From Silene latifolia (taxonomy: Eukaryota; Streptophyta; Magnoliopsida; Caryophyllales; Caryophyllaceae), in the NCBI RefSeq assembly GCF_048544455.1, contig NC_133538.1, positions 455,341,311 through 455,405,310 on the forward strand: a DNA stretch of 64,000 nt, read 5' to 3'. The translations under genes were made by a program, and so were the position numbers. Positions within the stretch are counted from its first letter, which is position 1, and the number at the start of each line of letters is the position of its first letter. The notes beneath the pieces were generated by a model, which did not search any database, had not been told where the DNA came from, and worked only from the letters and a program-made list of their open reading frames with translations. Positions 11,196 through 23,253 of this stretch are shown here, in pieces.

Positions 11196-13638
11196 TGTAA
11201 CACCCCGATTTATGAAGGAGCCTTTAGCAAGACATTCCCTAATAAACTGGACGGTTACCATCTCGGTTTCTCGAGGTAGTGAATAACAAATTAAACTCTA
11301 AGGCAAATTATATAATTACTTTAACTTAATTATTACAAAACCTCTTTTACATCAAAATAACAAAGAACTAACATAAATAAAAGTGAAAGTCTTCTAAATG
11401 ATGATCTAGCTACTAAGTCTTCGATCCGATGTCTCACGCCCATCAAGCTCCCATCCTATCTCTTAAACTCCGTCAAGTCTGCTCCCAATATTTGGATCGT
11501 CACAAGTGTTCACGAATACACAGGGTCAACCACGAGGTTGAGTAGGGAATACAATGAAACAACAAACTATGGTATGCATGCTCCTCCGTCACCTCCACCT
11601 CCATCTCAACTCATATCTCATAACCGGAACGCCCCCATACCGATCCCCTTAGAGACTATATATCGACCGTAGCCGATCCGCCCATTTCGCAATGAGGACA
11701 CCAGGGCAAGTCTGCGAGAACCCGCCCGGGCCTTATCACAACATCATCTTCACCACACCACATCACCACAACATCCTCCATCTCCAATGCATATGAATGC
11801 TCAAAAGAAATTAATGCAACACAATATATATTATTGAACTGATCAATCATAAAATCATGCCGGTTACCAAATGTTGTGATAATATACTCAATACGATCAA
11901 TTCAGTCAATCACCTTTCAGCATATGAATCATAACGTAAATCAACAACCACGAATCAAGTCAGCATTCACAGTTTGGTCATATGAAACACAAACAAGTCA
12001 ACACAATTCAACATCAACGATAATAAGTCAAGTGTATTTCCCTACCTCGATCATCAAGATCAAATGGATGATGCTCAATAATATTCCACAACAAATTCGC
12101 CCTCTGAAGATAAATAAATGATAAACAATTACTTAAACTATTCCCATTCCCAAAATAGAAAATTACTAAAAATAGAAACTTTTTAAAAATGGAAAGTTTT
12201 CTTAAATGGAAACTTTCCCGATATAGCAGCTTTTCCATTTTAACAAACCCGACTCAAAACCCATCTCTAAATATTTTAAATAACTCGGGAATTAAATTAA
12301 CTAACTAAGAATACGACAAATTAACGAATTATAACGATTAAATCTACGACAAAACCGTTTCAAAACCATGGTCACTCTGGACCGTAAACATAACTCGGCT
12401 CAAAGGCCCCATAGCTCATAACCCAATACCAATAACCAATTTCCATCTCAATTCTAATATCGATATTGTCAAATATTCCATTAAAGGAACTGCTCAACAC
12501 TTAAAGTACAAGACTTTAAGCTACTCACCCACGAGTCATGGTCAAAGAAAACGATAACAAAAACACAATACAATTAATCCATAAAATATACTCCGTACAA
12601 TGAAAGTTGCCAAATTTCCAATGCTCATCGTAAAACAGTTCAAGGTAAAAGGAATCGACGAATGAAACACAATACGAAAACTTGTTATCACATGATGCCA
12701 GAATAAAATATTGTTCATTTCATTGTCTCGACGCTTTGATCAAATATCAAGCAAGATTACACACTAACACTAATGTACGCACTAACTCCTCATTCCCATA
12801 TGTATGTAAAGCTAATTTACGTCCCCAAGCATCCAATCATCCCCTAAATATTCATTATAATATGAACACCACATAGCCTTTATCTTTAAGCGTGCAATTT
12901 TCTAATTGCTTTCAAACCCAACGTCACACTAACACTAATTTCGTCTTCACAAACCCGCAAATGAACTCAACCCGTCTCACAAACAATGATAAAAAAAATT
13001 AATTATTACTATTATAATTAATCCATATATAATAACAACAATTACCATCAAATTCCATTAAAATATCACCATATAATTTCAAATAAAAAGAAAACAATTA
13101 GCAGATATTCCAAACAACCCCGAACAATATTAATAATAATAGGATCGGTAGAATCGTGTTACCTCAAATTGACCGAAGATTGCTGCAACGGAAAAACCAA
13201 CAAATCGACATAGGTTTATAACAAGAATAGAATGGTCCGTGATTGTTATAAGTGATATTGAATGATGATGATAATTATAATGGAGTATGGTGTGAATATT
13301 AAATTAGAGGAAAGATGACAGAGAAGTCGATGACTACAATTCATGGATTAGCAAATAAAGTTAGGCGGCTAAAGAAGGGACCAAAAGATTAGTAGATATG
13401 ACAAAGGGTTAAAACCCTATTAATAGATCAACCGATTTCAAAGCTCTCTTATATTTTTATTTTAAATTCTTTTTATTTTTAACCCAAAATATAATATTAG
13501 AATATATAAAATAAATAAATTAGTAATTGAAACATTAAAATATTTTGGATATTACAATCTTCCCCACTTGAAAGGAACTTCGTCCTCGAAGTTCGACAAT
13601 GAAATTAAAACAAATTTGAAAATTTGAGTGGTATTACA
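11196..13638 (-). repeat. Element A, right LTR (5' LTR)
   Basis: Matches the left LTR from TGTAACACCCCG to GGTATTACA. Differences are mostly small clusters around CAG, CTG and CCG words, such as CCAAAGATATG against TCAGCATATG, rather than evenly spread substitutions. It is followed directly by the target duplication AGTAG. Confidence 0.88.
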
Positions 13639-14485
13639 AGTAGGGTACTCAGTTTCAGAAACCCAATCATCAACTGCAAACAAGGGAGGTATGACTCGTT
13701 TTAATTTATTTATTTTCTTTAAAACTAACAAATAAACATGCAGGATAAAGGGAAAAGTCAGAGTACTCACCAGCAACACAAGCATCATAGTTCAAATATG
13801 CCAGATCAGGGCCCACAGAATTGGTTCTGATAAACATATATCCAGCAGCCCAATTCTTGTCATGACCGCTGTCCAGATTGCTGAGAAGAGGAGTAGTAGA
13901 AGGCCTGACCTTGAAAGTAATTCGGCCAGGACTATTAGTCTTGACATCATAAAAAGCCTTCAAGTCCTCCAAGGAGAAGGAAATATTGTGTCTCTTGCAT
14001 AGATACTCAACGGAACAGACTACCTTCCACACCATAGGCATCAGTTGGTAGGAAGGCACACCGATTTCTTTAATAACATCCACCATAAGTGGAGAGAAAG
14101 GAAGATTGCAACCAGCCCTGAAGGCCCAGTCTTGAATACAGAACCAACCAGGACATGCCCAGTCAGCCCTGACTGAGGAATTTTCAGGGATCCAGACTTT
14201 GGAATCAGTAGGAATGATTCCCTTATCCTTCAGCACCTTTTCGAATTCAGGTTTCAGACGGTTTGGAAGAGACTGATCATCTTTTAGAGCTTTTGTGGGT
14301 TTAAATTCGAATTCACCGTGGAAAATTGAAATCATCTCAAGAGGAGGATCAATTTGTTTTTCAACCATAAGAGGTTGAGCAGCAGAAGATGCAGGGAGAT
14401 TTTCAGAGGTGGTTTCTTCAGGGTTTGTAATGAATGGAGTTCCAGGAGACATCACTCTCCTGGAAGATTTCTTTTTTGCGGCCAT
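13639..14485 (-). pseudogene. Element G antisense ORF, 5' portion (Transposase_28-like)
   Basis: Minus-strand open frame of 259 codons from MAAKKKSSRRVMSP (14485) to 13706. After a charged start there is a conserved-looking region with WACPGWFCIQDWAFRAGCNLPFSP, LMVDVIKEIGVPSYQLMPMVW and FSLEDLKAFYDVK. This resembles the plant 'putative gypsy-type transposon' domain found in antisense ORFs of Tat and related elements. A GTGAGT donor follows NYDACVA and an acceptor TTTGCAG lies near 13679, so splicing is likely. The gene reads against pol, and its own upstream region (14486-14800) lies just ahead of the 3' LTR. Function is unknown. The element A insertion splits it. Confidence 0.6.
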
Positions 14486-14802
14486 TATCGAAAGTTTGTT
14501 GAAGATTTATTAAAGATTAAATTCTGAAAATTAAGGGAACTTGAAGATGAAGATTTTTAGAGGAAATGATCGGATTTTTGGTGAAGTTCAATTTAATGGA
14601 TTAAAGAGTATTTATACTTGGTGAATTTAGGGTTTCAACTGCAACTTGCAAAGATAATTATTGAAGAAGTTGCAGTAATTGCAACACGCGTCATCAAATT
14701 GCCAATTAGCCGTTACAGGATCCAATCAGTCATAATCTAACCGTTGTAGAGCAGTTTTCCAAAGTTAGAAGTTATCTCCTTATTTCTGGCCTAACCCAGC
14801 GA
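14486..14802. promoter_or_regulatory. Element G region upstream of the antisense ORF
   Basis: A non-coding stretch between the antisense ORF start and the 3' LTR. On the minus strand it would be promoter and leader. GTATTTATACTTGG (near 14608) gives a minus-strand TATA-like CAAGTATAAATAC about 120 bases upstream of the ORF start. This is a motif match only. Confidence 0.35.
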
Positions 14803-14824
14803 AAATAAGGAGATAAGGGGCAAT
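14803..14824 (+). promoter_or_regulatory. Element G polypurine tract
   Basis: AAATAAGGAGATAAGGGG lies directly before the LTR start TGTTAGGCC. A purine run touching a TG LTR start is the expected primer for plus-strand DNA synthesis and confirms the plus orientation of G. Confidence 0.75.
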
Positions 14825-15481
14825 TGTTAGGCCTGGAAATTCGCAGATATCCCAGGATGATATCCTACCCTGACCTGGCCATCAGGGTGTCAGGACCTCA
14901 AGCTACCAGGATGCAAGAAGATAGGCGCCAAGCCATGGAGAGGACAACGGTCAAAATATCAGGACGATATTTGACCAGATGACTATATTATAAACAATAT
15001 TCGCGCAATAATTGGAGCATTAATGGAAAAGATTTAGCAATAAAGGATTGCAATTAAAGGAGCAATAATGAGCATTAAGGCGGATAATCAAGACAGAATA
15101 TTCAGCATTAATTACAAGATTATGCAGCCGTTCAGCATGGCTATATAAGAAGCACTTAGAAATCATTTGAGAAGGACACAATGCAATACAACACATACTC
15201 TAACATACAATTCTCTCATACAATACTTGAGCTATTTTACATTCAATTGTGCTTATTACTCAATAATATGGTGAAATCCTTTCCTGGCTTGGTGCCCGTG
15301 GTTTTTTCCCATTTAAGGGTTTTCCAAGTACAAATTCCTTGTCTTATTTTTACTTATTTATTTTGCTTTACTTTTCTTATTTCGTACCCTGCTCTGCATA
15401 TTCATGGATAAGTTCGAGGTAGTTAACCTGCCTAGACCTACCTTGACCTGATTCCGCTTTGCGCAAAATCCATACGAAACA
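14825..15481 (+). repeat. Element G 3' LTR
   Basis: Begins TGTTAGGCCTGG after the purine tract. It contains a TATA box CTATATAAG at 15141-15149. It ends near ACGAAACA at about 15481, where the sequence switches to Athila-type reverse transcriptase (IHPDDQEKTTFTCPYG). Its partner LTR is outside the window, so the right edge rests on that switch and the CA end only. CCCAT just after it may be one copy of the target duplication. Confidence 0.65.
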
Positions 15482-16022
15482 CCCATCCACCCGGATGATC
15501 AAGAGAAGACTACTTTTACTTGTCCTTACGGTGTCTTCGCATATCGGAGAATGCCGTTTGGCCTTTGCAATGCTCCCGGGACATTTCAACGGGCTATGAC
15601 GTCTATCTTTTCCGAGTATATTGAGAAGTCTACGGAGGTGTTCATGGATGATTTTAGTGTCCATGGCACCTCATTTGATGATTACCTAAAGAATCTCTCC
15701 CTTATTCTCCAAACTTGCATCCGATACAATTTGAAATTGAATTGGGAGAAGTGCCATTTTATGGTGCAAAAGGGAGTGGTTCTAGGACGTAATTTCCAAG
15801 GAGGGGATCCAAGTGGACAAAGCAAAAGTTGAGGTGATTGAGAAACTTCCCCCACCCACAAATGTCAAGGGTGTGAGGAGTTTCTTAGGCCATGCAGGGT
15901 TTTACAGATGGTTTATCAAAGATTTTGTAAAAATCGCTAAACCCCTCACCTCACTTTTGGCCAAGGACACTCCCTTCATATTTGATCAATCTTGTGTTGA
16001 TTTTTTTTGTAGGCTCAAGTAA
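15482..16022 (+). pseudogene. Element F reverse transcriptase, C-terminal half
   Basis: Readable motifs are IHPDDQEKTTFTCPYGVFAYRRMPFGLCNAPGTF, then VFMDDFSVHG with the polymerase active-site Asp pair (FMDD form), then LNWEKCHFMV and VRSFLGHAGFYRWFIKDF. FMDD with LCNAP is typical of the Athila polymerase. The N-terminal half would lie beyond element G, outside the window. The region is fossil. Confidence 0.8.
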
Positions 16023-16025
16023 GCC

Positions 16026-16430
16026 TTGATATCGGCTCCAATCGTTCAACCACCCAATTGGGACCTCCCCTTCGAATTGATGTGTGATGCAAGTGACTTT
16101 GCATTGGGGGCGGTCTTGGGCCAAAGACATGACAAGAAGCTCCATGTGATAGCATATATAAGCAAGACCCTAGACAATGCTCAATGCAATTATACCACCA
16201 CGGAAAAAGAGATGTTGGCGGTGGTGTATGCTTTTGAGAAGTTCTGGCCTTACCTCTTGTGTTCCAAAGTCCTTGTCTACACGGATCACACCGCTATCAA
16301 GCAACTTATGATCAAGAAAAATGCTAAGCCGAAATTGATCCGTTGGGTATTGTTGTTGCAAGAGTTTGATGTCATAATCAAGGATAAATCGGGTCCGATA
16401 ATCTTGTTGCGGATTACCTATCAAGATTGA
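16026..16430 (+). pseudogene. Element F RNase H region
   Basis: Contains [20 protein letters not shown] (RNase H start with the first Asp), then [18 protein letters not shown] (Glu), then [12 protein letters not shown] (second Asp). This is the standard Ty3/gypsy RNase H. It follows the polymerase without a second RNase H, unlike element G, which fits Athila rather than Tat. Confidence 0.8.
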
Positions 16431-17832
16431 CTAGAGAATTCCGAGGGGATGTTGATGATGGAATCCCCATTAATGAGTGGTTGCCCGATGACTCTATCTT
16501 AGCTATCACGCACTCCGACCCTTGGTATGTGGATATTGCTAACTATTTGAGCTCTAACTTTATCCCGGAAGAACTTGACAACCAAATTAGGAAGAAGCTA
16601 AGGTATGAGTCTAGGAGATATGTATGTGAAGACCCTTTCCTATATAGAAGGTGCAATGATGGGATTTATCGAAGATGTGTCACCGAAGAAGAGGGTCAAG
16701 CAATCCTTCAAGCTTGCCATGCTACTACATATGGAGGGCATTTGTCCACCTCAAGGACCCAAGCCCGGGTCCTTCATTGGGCTTCTATTGGCCCTCCCTA
16801 TTTAAGGATGCTTATGCCATTGTTCACTCATGTAATTCTTGCCAAAGAAGGGACAATATTGAAAGGAGAGATAAAATGCCTTTGAACAACATTTTGGAAG
16901 TAGAGCTCTTCGATGTATGGGGCGTGGATTTCATGGGACCGTTTCCATCATCATTTGGCAACCAATACATATTGGTTGCGGTGGATTACGTGTCCAAATT
17001 GAAAAAAGCTATAGCCGCCCCTACCAATGATTCAAAAGTGGTGACCAGGCTATTCAAGGACTACATTTTCCCCCGCTTCGGAGTGCCTCAGGCCGTTATA
17101 AGTGATGGTGGGACACATTTCATCAACCGCACCAACTACTCTCTACTAAAAAAGTACGGCGTCCGACACAAATTATCTCTTTCTTACCACCCCCAAACCA
17201 ACGGGCAAGTGGAAGTATCAAATCGACAAATCAAGGCTATTTTGGAGCGGGTTGTGAACAAGTCTAGAAAGGATTGGAGTGCCAAACTCAACGATGTGTT
17301 ATGGGCTCTAAGAACCGCCTACAAGACCCCAATTGACACCACTCCTTACCGTTTGGTCTTTGGCAAGTCTTGCTATTTACCTCTTGAGTTAGAGCATCGA
17401 GCAAGATGGGCTCTTAAGGAGCTCAACTATGATTTGGATGCCGCGGGGAACAAGCGGTTCCTTCAACTCAATGAACTTGATGAGTTGAGGATGGATGCCT
17501 ATGAAAATGCTAAACTTTACAAAGAGCGGACCAAGCAATGGCATGACTCGAAGATCACAAGGAAGGAAATCGTTGTAGGGGACAAGGTACTACTCTTCAA
17601 CTCCCGTTTCCAATTATTTCCCGGGAAGTTGAGGTCCCGATGGTCGAGACCCTTTGAAGTAGTGACCGTGTTTCTATATGGATCATTTGAGTTGAATTAT
17701 AGCAAGAGTGAATGCTTCAAGGTAAATGGACACCGAGTGAAGTACTTTTATGAGGGTCAACCCATCGAGACCAGAGGTGAACTTGAATTGGAAGAACCCC
17801 CCCCCCTCCCCCAATCCTTGGGGGATGAGTAA
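16431..17832 (+). pseudogene. Element F integrase region
   Basis: The zinc-finger region ([15 protein letters not shown] and CNSCQRR) is followed by the DDE core: [13 protein letters not shown] with the first Asp, VISDGGTHF with the second, and [13 protein letters not shown] with the Glu. The C-terminal part has [21 protein letters not shown] and a [11 protein letters not shown] end, then [13 protein letters not shown]. It has the length and order of an Athila integrase. It is part of a broken fossil element. Confidence 0.82.
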
Positions 17833-18127
17833 TCTCAAATTTGAACAAGAAATGGTTTGGTGGAGTTCCACAAGAACCACTAATTGTACATTGCACGCAT
17901 TTAGATAGGTAAATGAGAAATTTGGACCATGGTACTTGGCAATTTGGTTGATAACGGGATGTCGTCGTGAAGGAATTGGGATTTTGATGAAGAACAAGTG
18001 TTTTAACCTTCAATTGGCCTTTTCCCGACTTGATGAGTCGGCTTAGAAAGACGGAAACACGTAAATTGAGGCCGATTGAAGAAGTGAAATGAGACTAGGG
18101 GCATATTGAAGAAAATGTGAGTAAATG
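17833..18127. other. Element F spacer after integrase
   Basis: A non-coding stretch of about 295 bases between the integrase end and the hairpin array. I see no promoter box or reading frame that I can support. Confidence 0.4.
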
Positions 18128-18670
18128 TACTCCCAGCCGGGGTACCGGCAGCCGGTCCATGTACCGGCTGGGAGTTAGCTGTAACTTTTAGAAGAAATTT
18201 GGGAAAAGAGAGAGTAAGTGTACTCCCAGCCGGGGTACCGGCAGCCGGTCCCCAGACCGACTGGGAAGTTCCTGGAAGTTTGAGAAAAAAAATTGCGAAT
18301 TTAAGGAAAGGTGTCTCCCAGCCGGCAGGCCGGCAGCCGGCCCACCGGCTGGGAATGCATATAGTAGGAAAGTTGGTGAAAAGGGAAGAAAGGGGAGAGC
18401 CAGCCGGTCGGCCGGCTGGGAGCATTCCAATAAGGAAAAAACGAAGGAAAGTAAGGGAATATAGCTCCCTGCCGGCACGCCGGCAGCCGGCCCACCGGCT
18501 GGGACTAAACTTATGAAGGAAAGTGATGTGGGTTGTACTCCCAGCCGGGGTGCCGGCAGCCGGTCCATGGACCGGCTGGGAGTACTCTGTAAGTTTTTGA
18601 GAAATTTCGCAAAAGGCATGTACTCCCAGCCTGGGTACCGGCAGCCGGTCTTCAGACCGGCTGAGAGTAC
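18128..18670. repeat. Element F array of seven GC-rich hairpin units
   Basis: Seven units of about 27-52 bases (starting near 18129, 18219, 18313, 18396, 18462, 18535 and 18619) are separated by 30-50 bases of A/G-rich spacer. Each full unit has outer arms CTCCCAGCCGG and CCGGCTGGGAG, with an inner CCGGCAGCCGG. Single-stranded nucleic acid could fold into a stem with an internal second stem. Compensating changes keep pairing (for example TGTACCGG or AGACCGG arms). CCGG and CAG/CTG sites are dense. The array lies about 190 bases before the ORF-1 region. Confidence 0.85.
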
Positions 18671-18859
18671 TTAGATACATCAAAAATCGCAAAAATCAAC
18701 CAAAACACTCACAAAAACGCACGACACAAACACACTACTCCCTCTCTAACCCTAAACCTTCCTTCCCCAAATCACCACCCAACACCTCTAAACACCCATC
18801 AAACACCAAAAAACAACCACAAACCTCCTTTCCTCCATTAACCCTCTCTCAAAAACAAC

Positions 18860-20480
18860 CATGCCATGGAAAAAGAGAGTTAGAAAGGGGGATTTGGCTT
18901 TATAACAAGCGGAGTTGGTGGCGGCCGCGGCTTCCGACATGAGTCCCGATCCGGCATTCTCGGACCTCAAGTTCTCCTCCGTCACAATGAAAGGTAAATT
19001 CGTGCTTTTCAAGCAACGCCCCCTTACCCCAACTCGTTTTATTGATTGTCAATCTATGAGAGAGTTAGGGTGAGACCAAGTTACCCAAGCATTGTTTGAG
19101 GGTATTGGAATGAAATTTATGTATGATATCCATGAAAAGACCTATTCCCGTCTCACTTGGGAATTTTTGAGCTCATTGAGGATAGACAAACACCGTCAAA
19201 ACCAAAAAGTTGCCTTTTTGCATTTTTGGTTGATGAACAAGGATTACTCTTCAACCCTACCGACTTTTGCTTCTCATTTTAGGCTAGACCCAAGCCCTCC
19301 TCACAAAGCTCCCGAAACATTTGATCATAGTGCTTTATGGAAGGCTATCATCGGCCTTGATAATAACCCCCGCTTTAAAAGAGCGGTTAACACGGTTCAC
19401 AACGCCGCCATTAGAATTTGGCATCGGTACATGGGGTGGACTGTTTTCGGCCGTGAAGAGAATCACAACTTCCGAACGAAGGAGTTGGAAATTCTCGGCA
19501 CTTATCTTTGTACCAACCCTACTACCTTCAAGATTGACATTGCTCACCATTTGGCCCTACACCTTCACCGTCTAAGAAACTCCCCAGGTCAATCATCTCA
19601 AATTGTGGTGGGTGGACTCATCACCCACCTTGTCAAACGCCTCATCCGCAAGCTAAATTTGAATGGGATGCGTTTTATCATGGGGGAAACGATGTTGACC
19701 AAAGATTACATCCAATACACTATTAATTGGATCAAGACAAACCCCAATGATAAACAAAAATATTGGCAAGTACGAGTGAGCGGGGTGGATAGAAATTCAA
19801 TTCCACTCCCCAACCCCGACAAAATGAATGTGGTGCCTAATTCACCACATTATTTGCTTGAGATTGAGGATATCGAATACTCTACCACCGCCCAACAACA
19901 AAATCCAAACCTTGTCTATGCGCGTGAGCGCCCGGTGCCCGCGAGACCTACCTTGCGGTACACAATACCCACTTCCCCTTTCTTTCCCGGTCGTTTCCAA
20001 CAAGGGGTAGGGTCCTCTAGTCACCAACAAAAACCACTCCCCCTCCACGACGACCTCATCTCCTTCATGGAGGAGATGAAGATAATTATGGCAACCGCCA
20101 CTAGTGAGCGGCTCGGTCTTCAATAACCCATGGACCGTATATACTTTGACCACTAGGTGGATCAATTTCCGGTTTATGACGATTTCACGAGGCGCAAATA
20201 CAAGCACCCTTCTGGCCTCCACCCCTCTTACTATCTACACCCGGATGGGGGGCATCCACAAGACGGGACCTATCTCTACGGGGACATCAATATTCGTCCC
20301 GATTACTATAGCGCCCCCGTCTTCCCGACCCCCCCCCTTCCACTCATGGGGAGGGACACGACACTAGATGGTTCGGGGGTGCTCCTTCCATCTTTGGTGA
20401 GGGAGGCACTAGTGGCTCCGGAGGGAACAAGGAGTATTCATTCTGCACTTCATCTAACCAATACCAAAAAATCCTTATCA
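18860..20480 (+). pseudogene. Element F ATHILA ORF-1-like region
   Basis: The longest open part (19092-20126, 344 codons) contains YSRLTWEFLSSLRID, FDHSALWKAIIG, IRIWHRYMGWTVFGREENHNFRTKELEIL and IVVGGLITHLVKRL. The same order (LEFLSSL, IRIWHKVVG, ETNHFTGLDF, VIVNGGLVTALAK) occurs in element C's gene at 35460-36719, so the two are homologous. This matches the ATHILA ORF-1 family, found downstream of integrase in Athila and often called env-like. I see no convincing signal peptide or envelope features. The true start may be near ATGCCATGG at 18860. The region is fossil. Confidence 0.7.
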
Positions 20481-22841
20481 TAACCAACACTCCAACTCTT
20501 CCACATTACCGCAACACGACATACCTCTCTATATAAACTATATAAAACTCATATCGCTGAAAGCATAACTCATGACCCACACTTGTTACGTACACTCACA
20601 CTAGATCCTCAAGTTCTTTTCTTTCATTACCGCAAAACTCATACAAAACTTTACATGAAACTAACTCCCAACACCCTACACTCATTGTCTCAACAAAAGA
20701 TTATGAATCACCTGCACCTTTCAGATCAGTACAACACATGTTCCACAAATCGCTTACCACGACTATGTCTATCGATGCCTCATCTTAAAACAAGATCAAA
20801 ATTATTGTAACAACCTCTCACCACTGTGTCCCATCAACAGAATATCACTATGCCATGAAAACCACGGAAACATACACAACTCTCTTCCATATCATACTCT
20901 ATCCTCACTCCCAAGCTAAAACTAGCAAGAAACATCAACAAACAAAACAACAGTCTATATGTTCAACCGAAACTCACAAGGAACAGCAGCAAGCAAAACA
21001 ACAATCTGTGTATAACTGGTATGTACTTTCGAGAACTCGTATCGGAATCATCTCCCCTACTCCACCACAACCGGTGACGGCATCGCAACACCGCCACCAA
21101 CAGCCACACCGCAGTGCCAAAATACCCGCATCACAACACTATGTACCATACCCGGATCACCACCCGAGGCACAACAACCACATCGATAGACATCACAACT
21201 ACATACAATTCCCATAAACACTGACTCAAAATAACTTTCCGGACAATAAAATTCTCAAGACTACTTTACTAGATCACAACACAATATATTATACGGAATA
21301 AACAGACAAGAATCTCATGAATACCATCCCTACCTTTTTACGGAATAAACATATATCATGAATACACATACAAGTATAACCAGTCATGCCAAATCACCCA
21401 AACTATCACTTTTGAACATCATTCCATTAAGTTACTGTATCCAACATATATTACAGAGCATTCAGATAACAACTTTAAAACTATCACACAATACCGCTTC
21501 TCGTGAGGTCAGAACCTCACACCAACATTTATATACATCTTAGACCCATAATGACATCCAACTAGTCAATCCTGATCACGTAAGTTACCACTCGATAAAG
21601 GTTACCTGTCGCCCGAGTTTAACTCATATGCCCCTCATAATATATTCCCCCTTTCGCATAACCATCACCTCATGCCAAGTATAACCATACCCTTAATATT
21701 CAACTACAAGCATCCGCCTCATATAACCACATCTTATACTCCCTCCCAAACGTATATATTAACCCGGCCTCTACAAAATCAACCTCTTTAGAGTTGTCAT
21801 CTTTCTTATCTATCATCACTCTTAATCACTAGCAACAACACCTCAACACTACCACCGTTCGGACATCAAACCTCCTACACCTATCTCTAAACATTAAGAT
21901 TTCTTTCCTATCTTTGGCTAACATCCTAAATCACGACATCAAACCCCTCAACAAAATTACCTCAACATCATTCCCAATACTATTCGTAATTGTATCCTCA
22001 TCTAACTCTCCACCAAAACCTCGTATCATGCAAATAATTTACCCAACCTTTACTTTCCTTAATTCCTTGAAACGCATGATTATCATGTTGTCCTGAAACT
22101 CCTATATAATCATTAACAAGCATCCTCGTGATAGTATCACACATCTTGACGATTCCTTACAATATCACATAACCTCGGTGGACATTTTCCTAGTTTTACT
22201 CCCCCTCATTCTTTTCTTTTACACCCGACAAAATCAATTAACCATTCAACTACTTATTACTTCTTCATAACTCTTTAGTACTCCGGTTACCTTCTCATTG
22301 CTCCAAACTCAAATCCCATTATTTCTTATCGATATTTTCTCACTCCTTCTGACCTTGGATCCTCTCTGATCATGCTACCACTCACAGTTATCACCAATCA
22401 GTCCAGACCATCTCATGTTATCACTCACACTGATCACCCATCAATATTTTATACCGTTACTTGTCCAAGGAAATCACACATTAGTTTCAACTCTTGATAA
22501 TACAAATTCCCAAACTCACTCGTTATCTGCAAACCCACATCGCTGCATAACTCAATCTAAGCTCTTTATACACCATATCATTCCATTTACCTATAACGAC
22601 CTTTCCATTATATATATTCTTAACCAACCGAGTCATAACTACCTCCCTTCATAATCCTGAAACATCCAAAGTTACCACGTACAATTTGCATCTCTCATTT
22701 CAACCTTTTCATTCTCACGTTCCATAAACTTACATCACCCCTTGCCCACCTTCGCTTACTTTTACATTACTCAACACATAATTATATCACTCATCTCGTC
22801 TCACAAAACATGCTCTATGCCTTAATAAGCCATACCGATCT

Positions 22842-22872
<31 letters not shown>

Positions 22873-23085
22873 CCACTATCTATCACAACCACATATAACT
22901 CATGTCCTCTCCACCGAACTCATACTCACCATAGGTGCCACTCACTACACCATAAGATTGGATAACTTATGCATCAGGACAACCATACATGTAAAACAAT
23001 GCATAAAGAAGCAAAATAATACCTTTGAATTAAACATAATATGCAACGAAATAAAAAGATGAGCATATGACCCAAAACAGGGGTC

Positions 23086-23253
23086 ACTAGATCGAGTACA
23101 TGCCACTCGATCGAGTAAAAGACTTACTCGATCGAGTAGGTGAAGGTCAGAGACACGTAAAATAAATTACCAGGGCTACTCGATCGAGTGAGGGTTACTC
23201 GATCGAGTACCAAGAGGTGCACTTGATCGAGTGAGGGCCACTCGATCGAGTAC
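23086..23253. repeat. Element B1 interior array of TACTCGATCGAGTA dyads
   Basis: About seven copies of ACTCGATCGAGT or one-base variants (such as ACTTGATCGAGT and CTAGATCGAGT) occur within 170 bases, with irregular spacing. The unit is a perfect 12-14 base palindrome with core CGATCG. The equivalent place in B2 (30412-30696) has about eleven copies, so copy number changes while location is kept. Confidence 0.88.

Larger units (their letters stand above)
6162..13638 (-). mobile_element. Element A: non-coding LTR retrotransposon (LARD-like), structurally whole
   Basis: Two LTRs of about 2.45 kb (6162-8609 and 11196-13638) flank 2.6 kb of interior with no coding domain. The 5-bp target duplication AGTAG is exact (6157-6161 and 13639-13643). 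Orientation is minus: the primer site complement GCTCTGATACCAC (11181-11193) touches the right LTR and a pyrimidine stretch, which is the purine tract on the minus strand, follows the left LTR at 8610. LTR ends are TGTAACACC and GGTATTACA on the plus strand. Large LTRs and an empty interior fit a large retrotransposon derivative mobilised by a coding relative, probably a Tekay/Del-type chromovirus. The LTR pair is similar throughout with small clustered differences, so the insertion is fairly young. Confidence 0.88.
470..15481 (+). mobile_element. Element G: Tat-type Ty3/gypsy retrotransposon, fossil, split by element A
   Basis: Plus-strand element with, in order, reverse transcriptase, two RNase H-like segments, integrase, an antisense ORF in the 3' part, a purine tract and a 3' LTR. 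This order, with a second RNase H-type segment and an antisense gene between integrase and the 3' LTR, is typical of the Tat clade. The 5' LTR and gag are not in the window. Element A (6162-13638) sits inside the antisense ORF and is flanked by the duplication AGTAG. G itself sits inside the reverse transcriptase of the Athila-like element F. The copy is broken, with several breaks in the pol region, so it is an old fossil. Confidence 0.8.
15482..20480 (+). mobile_element. Element F: Athila-type Ty3/gypsy retrotransposon, fossil
   Basis: Plus-strand order: reverse transcriptase (C-terminal half), RNase H, integrase, a spacer holding a GC-rich hairpin array, then an ATHILA ORF-1-like gene. The MPFGLCNAPGTFQRAM box and an ORF-1-like gene after integrase point to the Athila clade. 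G interrupts it on the left, and on the right it meets element B1 at about 20480. No LTR of F lies in the window. It is broken, with a handful of breaks, and is older than G, which inserted into it. Confidence 0.78.

Noticed and set aside
13706-14485. Independent host gene on the minus strand
   Set aside because: It sits between integrase and the 3' LTR of a Tat-type element, where antisense ORFs of this kind are expected, and its continuation is across element A in the same element.
18003-18692. Pro/Ala/Gly-rich open frames over the GC hairpin array
   Set aside because: Open in several frames and both strands because of the repeat composition; no domain is present.
19092-20126. A 344-codon host gene
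   Set aside because: Homologous to element C's ORF-1 and located after an Athila integrase, so it belongs to element F.
23086-23253. TACTCGATCGAGTA repeats as a CRISPR array
   Set aside because: Spacing is irregular, units are only 12-14 bases and palindromic, there are no cas genes, and the context is a plant retroelement.
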